Source of the DNA: UBA2705 sp963977105
Lineage (GTDB): Bacteria > Pseudomonadota > Alphaproteobacteria > Micavibrionales > Micavibrionaceae
Assembly: GCA_963977105.1 (NCBI GenBank)
Contig: CAXBNI010000001.1
Coordinates: forward strand, 1,364,001 to 1,428,000
Length of the DNA: 64,000 bases
Reading direction: 5' to 3'
How positions within the stretch are numbered: the stretch's first letter is position 1; every line of letters starts with the position of its first letter. This document shows positions 59,853-64,000 of the stretch, piece after piece. The notes under the pieces were generated by a model. It had not been told where the DNA came from and searched no databases. It was given only the letters and a program-made list of their open reading frames with translations. The translations under genes were made by a program, and so were the position numbers.

Positions 59853-59880
59853 AAAAAGGCCAGAGCAATCTGGCCTTTTT
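59853..59880 (+). terminator. factor-independent terminator
   Basis: AAAAAGGCCAGA-GCAA-TCTGGCCTTTTT is a perfect 12-base stem with a four-base loop and a run of T. It ends the plus-strand gene at 59827 and, being symmetrical, could also serve the ChrR-like gene on the minus strand. Confidence 0.93.
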
Positions 59881-59909
59881 TATATCTGCGTATTGGTGAT
59901 GATCGATAG

Positions 59910-60620
59910 CTAGAAACGGAAGAAGATATTAAATGTGCGCCGCACTACACATTTCATTCGCACAGGACGAGACGTCAGCGCAAGGCAGATAAAGTCCTCC
60001 TTTGCACCAATATGTGGCGCGTGCATTTCGCCGTCCTCACGGACAATTAAATCACCTGCTTCATAAGCACCATACTCATCTTCCATACGGCCTTTTAATA
60101 CGAGGGTAATTTCTTCACCGCGATGGCTGTGCGCAGGGATTTGCGTTCCCGCCGCAACGCGCACAAGGCGCATTCTTGATTTGCGACAAGCCAAATCGAC
60201 ATTCACAAACTGAATAGCAGGCGTATATTTAGACCAGCTAGAACGATTACAACCCGTGCGACATGCGCGCTCAAGATGCTCAATCAGCTCACCTGAAAGC
60301 CCCAAAGACTTCAACATATCCACCGTCGTCACGCATTGCTGCTTTTCTTGCTGGGGCGCAGGATCACGCTCATCATGCGCAGAAAGGTCATCAAGCAAGC
60401 TCCGCATATTATCGCGCGCCGAAGGACTCATTGCTGTGGCGTTGCAGTCTTTGTTTAATAAGTACCCGCCAATATCTTCGCACAAACCAATATCGGCCTT
60501 ACATTGCTCATTCATACGGCGATGGGCATCGACCATAAACTGACGCGCCTCATCCAACACCCCTGCAGCATATTCAAAAATTAGCTCTTGGCCATTATCT
60601 GTTTTTATAATTCGGACCAT
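59910..60620 (-). CDS. chrR: ChrR-like anti-sigma factor with degenerate N-terminal zinc site
   Basis: 236 residues from the ATG at 60620 (GGAGG eight bases upstream, 2 bases after the sigma gene stop). The C-terminal cupin is complete in metal ligands: IPAHSHRGEEITLVLKG (His, His, Glu) and DGEMHAPHIGA (His). The N-terminal anti-sigma domain follows YAAGVLDEARQFMVDAHRRMNEQC. Compared with ChrR, which has H...H-x3-C-x2-C zinc ligands, here only the His and last Cys remain; the first Cys is Asn and the first His is missing. In Rhodobacter, ChrR holds RpoE until singlet oxygen appears. Longer in-frame starts exist inside the sigma gene. Confidence 0.85.
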   Translation of the reverse strand: MVRIIKTDNGQELIFEYAAGVLDEARQFMVDAHRRMNEQCKADIGLCEDIGGYLLNKDCNATAMSPSARDNMRSLLDDLSAHDERDPAPQQEKQQCVTTVDMLKSLGLSGELIEHLERACRTGCNRSSWSKYTPAIQFVNVDLACRKSRMRLVRVAAGTQIPAHSHRGEEITLVLKGRMEDEYGAYEAGDLIVREDGEMHAPHIGAKEDFICLALTSRPVRMKCVVRRTFNIFFRF

Positions 60621-60621
60621 A

Positions 60622-61326
60622 TCAACGCCCTCCATTTTCGTCAGGCGCATGGGCATGCCCGCGTTTATCTAACGTTTTACGCAGCTTTTCCATGGCAAGC
60701 CGTATCCTTGATTTAACTGTTCCCAAAGGCAAGCCGGTTTCTTTCGCAATTTGCGCATGTGGCTTATCTTCATAATATGCTTTTTTAATAATATCCATTT
60801 GCTCTGGCGAAAGCTCTTTTAGCGCATCCGCAATATCGCCGCTAACCTCTTGCTCATAGAAGGAGTCAAAGGGAGATGCATCTTCACTTTTTAAATCATA
60901 AAATTTTTCAGGTGGCTGGACAGTCATTCGTCCGGTCTTGCGAAAATAATCCGTACGCTTATTACGCGCGATCGTGAATATCCACGTACTCGCAGCCGCA
61001 ACATCTGGCGCATAACTACCTGCTTTTTGCCAGACCATCAACATTGTTTCCTGTGCTAGCTCCTCCGCCTCATCTTCGCTTAGCCCACCTTTTAAGAGGT
61101 AGGATTTAATGCGCGGGGCAAAATAATCAAACAAAGACATAAAGGCGTCTTTATCTTTATTCTGCCCGACTTCATATAACAAAGCGTTTAAAGGCTTAGG
61201 CTGAGAAGCGGCGAGCGCTTTATTCTTTTGCATTAATTGCTCTTTCCGGACATTTGAAAAATTAGAAGCCAAAAGATTCCCTGATGCATCGTCCATCGCC
61301 CCTACATTATCATATGAAAACATCAT
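60622..61326 (-). CDS. rpoE: ECF sigma factor, RpoE/ECF11 type
   Basis: 234 residues from the listed ATG; a second Met at 61233 with a better ribosome site (GGAAAGAG) would give 203. Region 2: LSEDEAEELAQETMLMVWQKA and ASTWIFTIARNKRTDYFRK. Region 4: LSPEQMDIIKKAYYEDKPHAQIA and LPLGTVKSRIRLAMEKLRK. Pairing with a ChrR-type anti-sigma gene directly downstream is the mark of the ECF11 group that answers singlet oxygen and organic peroxides. A matching promoter lies upstream (TGATCC-16-CGTATAA), so it should activate itself. Confidence 0.92.
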   Translation of the reverse strand: MMFSYDNVGAMDDASGNLLASNFSNVRKEQLMQKNKALAASQPKPLNALLYEVGQNKDKDAFMSLFDYFAPRIKSYLLKGGLSEDEAEELAQETMLMVWQKAGSYAPDVAAASTWIFTIARNKRTDYFRKTGRMTVQPPEKFYDLKSEDASPFDSFYEQEVSGDIADALKELSPEQMDIIKKAYYEDKPHAQIAKETGLPLGTVKSRIRLAMEKLRKTLDKRGHAHAPDENGGR

Positions 61327-61370
61327 TGCCGTAAAGCCTTTATCTTAGTTCTTCTCATGCACATTATTTC

Positions 61371-61399
61371 TTATACGCATGCTATGGCCGATTGGATCA
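61371..61399 (-). promoter_or_regulatory. ECF11-type promoter of the sigma gene
   Basis: Read on the minus strand, TGATCC at 61399-61394 is followed after exactly 16 bases by CGTATAA at 61377-61371. The start of the sigma gene is 45 bases further. The motif resembles the RpoE/ChrR target sites of other alphaproteobacteria as I recall them. Confidence 0.72.
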
Positions 61400-61544
61400 A
61401 ATTTTTCCTTTATCATCTCTCATATAGTTGCTATATTATAAGTGAACATTCGCTATTCAGCGTCAAATGTGGCATCTCGCGCTGCATTTACATCTTATAT
61501 TCAGCTTATCCTTCTAATCACCACCTCCAAAAAGTGAAGTTATC

Positions 61545-62063
61545 ATGAAAAAATTTGCCCTCTTATCATTCACCGTATTTATGACCGCGATTTCAGCGCC
61601 GAGCTTTGCTGGTGAGACAGACCTCATCGGACAATATGGTGACTGGTCTTCACACAGCTACAAGGAAAACGGACAAAGCGTATGCTTCATGGCAAGTAAG
61701 CCCGCAAAAGATGAAGGCAATTACACGCGCCGCGGCGATATTTTCGCCTTTATTACGCACCGTAATTCTGACGGCACAAAAAATGAATTTTCATACGCGG
61801 CGGGCTATCCTTATAAAGCAGGCTCAGAAGTCACCGTCAGCATCGATAAAAAAACGACATTCACCTTATTTACCGATGGCGAAAACGCTTGGACATCAGG
61901 GCCTGATGACGATAAAAAGATTGTCGACGCTATTCAGCGCGGCAGCAAAATGGTTGTCACAGGTTATTCTAAGCGTGGCACAAAAACCGTCGACACCTTT
62001 TCCCTCAAAGGCTCTTCAAAATCACATGAAGCGATTAACAACGCCTGCGGCGTGAAGGGCTAA
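61545..62063 (+). CDS. IalB-like (invasion-associated locus B) exported protein
   Basis: 172 residues. Signal peptide (FALLSFTVFMTAISAPSFA), then the IalB pattern: YGDWSSHSY, VCFMASKPAKD, RGDIFAFITHRNSDGTKNEF (in part), AAGYPYKAGSEVTVSI, ENAWTSGP and the GSKMVVTGYSKRGTKTVDTFSL repeat, ending NNACGVKG. Two Cys (VCFM and NAC) may form a disulfide. IalB-type proteins are periplasmic or outer-membrane and occur in free-living alphaproteobacteria as well as Bartonella; their function is unclear. It is divergent from the ECF sigma gene. Confidence 0.9.
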   Translation: MKKFALLSFTVFMTAISAPSFAGETDLIGQYGDWSSHSYKENGQSVCFMASKPAKDEGNYTRRGDIFAFITHRNSDGTKNEFSYAAGYPYKAGSEVTVSIDKKTTFTLFTDGENAWTSGPDDDKKIVDAIQRGSKMVVTGYSKRGTKTVDTFSLKGSSKSHEAINNACGVKG

Positions 62064-62069
62064 TGCAAA

Positions 62070-62342
62070 ATGTTTTTCTTTGGCAGCAAAGATAAAAAAG
62101 CAGAGAAAAAAGCGCAGGCTGCGCAAAAACACAGCGCAGCCATTCGCGATGAAGCATTAGAAAACACCCGCAAAGCGCGCGCCGCCATTGGCGAAGACAC
62201 GTTGGAGCGCATCCGCCAACACCTCGAGGGCAAAGAAAACTCCCCCCTAGAACAAGCACGCCGTCATATTGACGCTGCGGATCCTGACCGCGTTACCGAC
62301 AACCTTCGCCACATGATCGAAGAAGACAAGCACGAACAATAA
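62070..62342 (+). CDS. small charged helical protein
   Basis: 90 residues starting six bases after the IalB-like gene stops. The N-terminus is MFFFGSKDKKAEKKAQ, and the rest is helical and highly charged (RDEALENTRKARAAIGEDTLERI, in part), with alternating Lys/Arg and Glu/Asp, ending DKHEQ. No signal peptide. I think similar short proteins occur next to other alphaproteobacterial genes, with unknown function. Spacing suggests one transcript with the IalB-like gene. Confidence 0.65.
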   Translation: MFFFGSKDKKAEKKAQAAQKHSAAIRDEALENTRKARAAIGEDTLERIRQHLEGKENSPLEQARRHIDAADPDRVTDNLRHMIEEDKHEQ

Positions 62343-62347
62343 TTCTA

Positions 62348-62375
62348 TTGACATATTCTCAAAATTGGTCATAAT
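62348..62375 (+). promoter_or_regulatory. sigma-70-type promoter
   Basis: TTGACA at 62348-62353, 16 bases, then CATAAT at 62370-62375. It precedes the NAD-kinase-like gene by about 50 bases. Confidence 0.65.
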
Positions 62376-62425
62376 CTGCCCCTGATAAAAACACGAAGCA
62401 AAGCATAAAGTCACAAGGGCACATA

Positions 62426-63241
62426 ATGGGAAAATCAGAAAATAGTACTGGGCAATACCATTTTATTGCGAACCCTGCTGACGCCACATCAATCAAATTA
62501 CGAGACAAAATGATTGCGGCTTACGGCCAAGCCGCAGCTGATAAAGCCCCGACACGTTGTGCCATTGGCGGCGATGGCTCACTTTTATTTGCATTGCGTG
62601 ATGCCTTTAACAAAACCGTAATCGGGCAATGCAGCACAGAAAGCAATAGTGTTGGCTTTTGGATGAATCATGTTGACCCCAAACATCTTGGCTTAGATGC
62701 GCTTGTCGCAAGCGCGCATAAATATACATTAAAGCCCCTGCGCGTTAAAATCATGCATGATGATGGCAGCAGCGCCTTGCGTTATGCGTTTACGGATGCC
62801 GCATTGATGAGCAATAACGGTCAAGCGTCGCTTGCGCACGTCCAAGACCTTGACGTTGCCGAGAATAACTGGCGGGTCATGGGCAACGGCATTACATTCG
62901 CAACCCCGCTCGGTTCCACAGCTAAATCCTATACAGAAGGGGGCAGCGCCCTCGACTTAACTCTGCCTGCTTTTCTGATGACGGGCAGCGGCGTATGCTC
63001 GCCCCTTAATTTTAAATCTTTTGTTCATCCCGCAGACGCCTCACTATTTGTGTCGATCAACACCAGCCGCGCCAAACGCGACCAGCGCATTGATATTGAC
63101 GGCGTGACTTATGTGCCCCCAAAAGGCCGCAGCATTGAAGGCCTTGCCCTGACAACAGAAACAGACACCACCAAACACGCGACCTTACTGCTTGATCGCC
63201 CCGCACGAAGCGCCTTTAGAAAACTCACCATTGATATGTAA
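62426..63241 (+). CDS. NAD kinase-like protein (divergent)
   Basis: 271 residues. RCAIGGDGSLLFALRDA carries the GGDG phosphate-binding loop; SVGFWMNHV stands for the GFLMN block; GITFATPLGSTAKSYTEGG stands for the (D)GLIVSTPTGSTAY motif. Two family positions are altered: the NE motif is FTD (YAFTDAALM), and the GDG before the TPxGSTA block is GNG. It would make NADP from NAD in the normal case. It may be the main NAD kinase in diverged form, or a paralog. The ATG has AAGGG upstream and a promoter (TTGACA-16-CATAAT). Confidence 0.8.
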   Translation: MGKSENSTGQYHFIANPADATSIKLRDKMIAAYGQAAADKAPTRCAIGGDGSLLFALRDAFNKTVIGQCSTESNSVGFWMNHVDPKHLGLDALVASAHKYTLKPLRVKIMHDDGSSALRYAFTDAALMSNNGQASLAHVQDLDVAENNWRVMGNGITFATPLGSTAKSYTEGGSALDLTLPAFLMTGSGVCSPLNFKSFVHPADASLFVSINTSRAKRDQRIDIDGVTYVPPKGRSIEGLALTTETDTTKHATLLLDRPARSAFRKLTIDM

Positions 63242-63372
63242 GCAATAACCTCACTGCATTTAAATACATACCAGACAAGGTTTCACTTTGACCTTCCCCA
63301 CACGCTCGCCTACACTGTGTTGACAATACATACGGTTTTTACGCCACCAACCGCAGCCATAAAGTGACATTC

Positions 63373-63807
63373 ATGAACATACTTATTATCAACGGCCCGA
63401 ACCTTAATATGCTCGGCAAAAGAAACCCTGAAATATACGGCAGAGAAACCCTCGGCGATATTGAGGCGATGTGCCATGCCTATGCCAAGAAGCATTATGC
63501 GAGCGTCGATTTCCGCCAATCAAACCATGAAGGTGAGATTGTCGATTGGGTACAAGGTTCAATAAATCGCTTTGACGCGATTTTGATTAACGCCGGCGCT
63601 TATACACATACGTCTATCGCCATACATGACGCGCTAGAGCTGTTTACTGGCCCCATCATAGAGGTTCATATATCAGAGCCCAACAAGCGCGAGGCTTTTC
63701 GCCATGTTTCCTATATTGAGCCTTGTGCCGCACACCGCATTGCTGGGCACGGCGCAAAAGGTTATGAAATGGCGCTTGAATGGCTATTTAATCAAAAACG
63801 AAATTAA
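63373..63807 (+). CDS. aroQ: 3-dehydroquinate dehydratase, type II
   Basis: It dehydrates 3-dehydroquinate in the shikimate pathway. 144 residues from the ATG at 63373; a GTG three codons earlier is possible. Motifs: LIINGPNLNMLGKRNPEIYG (Tyr of the lid), FRQSNHEGEIVDW, ILINAGAYTHTSIAIHDAL (the His/Asn pair), IEVHISEPNKRE and HGAKGYEMALEWL. It is followed by accB, the usual alphaproteobacterial order. Confidence 0.97.
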   Translation: MNILIINGPNLNMLGKRNPEIYGRETLGDIEAMCHAYAKKHYASVDFRQSNHEGEIVDWVQGSINRFDAILINAGAYTHTSIAIHDALELFTGPIIEVHISEPNKREAFRHVSYIEPCAAHRIAGHGAKGYEMALEWLFNQKRN

Positions 63808-63847
63808 ACGCCCCTCTCGGGCATAAGAATAAATAAGACGAGAACAT

Positions 63848-63874
63848 TTGACATCTGCTTTAATCTTCTATAAT
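63848..63874 (+). promoter_or_regulatory. possible sigma-70 promoter for accB
   Basis: TTGACA at 63848-63853 and a perfect TATAAT at 63869-63874, 15 bases apart. The accB start is about 40 bases downstream, so accB may also be transcribed without aroQ. Confidence 0.5.
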
Positions 63875-63915
63875 CAGGGTCGATGAAATTTTAAATTACA
63901 AGCAGGATATGTTTG

Positions 63916-64000
63916 ATGAAAATTGATACGAATGCAATTAAAGAGCTAGCAGAAATTCTAGACGATACTGGCCTAACTGAGATTGAAGTTGCCGAAGGTG
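63916..64000 (+). CDS. accB: biotin carboxyl carrier protein of acetyl-CoA carboxylase (partial, N-terminus only)
   Basis: The window ends after 28 codons. They read MKIDTNAIKELAEILDDTGL and then TEIEVAEG, the conserved BCCP N-terminus (K-I-D...I..LA..L..T.LTEIE). AGGA lies eight bases before the ATG. The biotin-bearing C-terminal domain is outside the window. Position after aroQ supports the call. Confidence 0.88.
   Translation, partial: MKIDTNAIKELAEILDDTGLTEIEVAEG

Overview
The window looks like chromosomal DNA of a free-living alphaproteobacterium of moderate rather than high G+C. A member of the Micavibrio/Rhodospirillales-like groups is my best guess, from gene content only. Supporting signs are a DivL-type tyrosine 'histidine kinase', a FYDLN-acid zinc-ribbon protein (TIGR02300), an lspA-DUF3035 pair, an IalB-like protein, an ECF sigma/ChrR pair, aroQ-accB, aroA-cmk, the KdsD-LptC-LptA gene block and rpmH-rnpA-yidD-yidC-engB. 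No insertion sequence, prophage, CRISPR array, rRNA or tRNA gene was seen.

Layout. 1-2914: a minus-strand run of three tandem paralogs with the GExH...H signature of the EreA/ChaN-like fold; the leftmost is cut by the window edge. 3.0-8.0 kb: EamA exporter, ilvC, TPR and DUF3108 exported proteins and a FemAB-like acyltransferase (minus), with one doubtful small plus-strand ORF. 8.2-10.8 kb: dapD and an S41 lipoprotein protease (plus). 10.9-14.6 kb: GT25 glycosyltransferase, a DotI/IcmL-like orphan with a small membrane protein, cmk and aroA (minus). 14.8-19.4 kb: isochorismatase-like hydrolase, cysS and a DivL-like kinase (plus), facing a degenerate receiver/winged-helix protein. 20-26 kb: small conserved proteins, Smr protein, hslU/hslV and serA. 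26.2-35 kb: ihfB-lapA, then a divergent class A PBP, lptA, lptC, kdsD, rsmD and an RsuA-type pseudouridine synthase (minus), with tadA divergent.

35-44.5 kb: a NUDT9-like Nudix protein, a small acidic protein, an outer-membrane barrel, lspA-DUF3035, a copper-buffering RiPP ('bufferin') operon with two precursor genes (bufA-bufA-bufB-bufC-doxX), two unknown genes, miaA and an unannotated 46-residue ORF. 44.6-48.6 kb: an exported protein, a FadN-type 3-hydroxyacyl-CoA dehydrogenase/enoyl-CoA hydratase and a thiolase (fatty-acid beta-oxidation). 48.8-50.1 kb: FYDLN protein and prmA. 50.1-55.1 kb: HSDL2-like SDR, Nudix, DUF62-like, polysaccharide deacetylase, glucokinase and a CDF transporter. 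55.2-58.9 kb: engB-yidC-yidD-rnpA-rpmH. 59.2-64 kb: a conserved unknown gene, ChrR-like anti-sigma and ECF sigma factor, IalB-like protein, NAD-kinase-like protein, aroQ and the start of accB.

How genes work together. Several loci serve the cell envelope: KdsD-LptC-LptA for LPS, the PBP, lspA, YidC/YidD and the GT25 enzyme. Amino-acid and shikimate genes (ilvC, dapD, serA, aroA, aroQ) are scattered singly. Two stress circuits stand out. One is the buf operon, driven by two near-identical GTAAC-N16-CGAA promoters. The other is the ECF/ChrR pair, preceded by a TGATCC-N16-CGTATAA promoter suggesting autoregulation. Positions of alternative starts were chosen by ribosome binding sites where these were visible.
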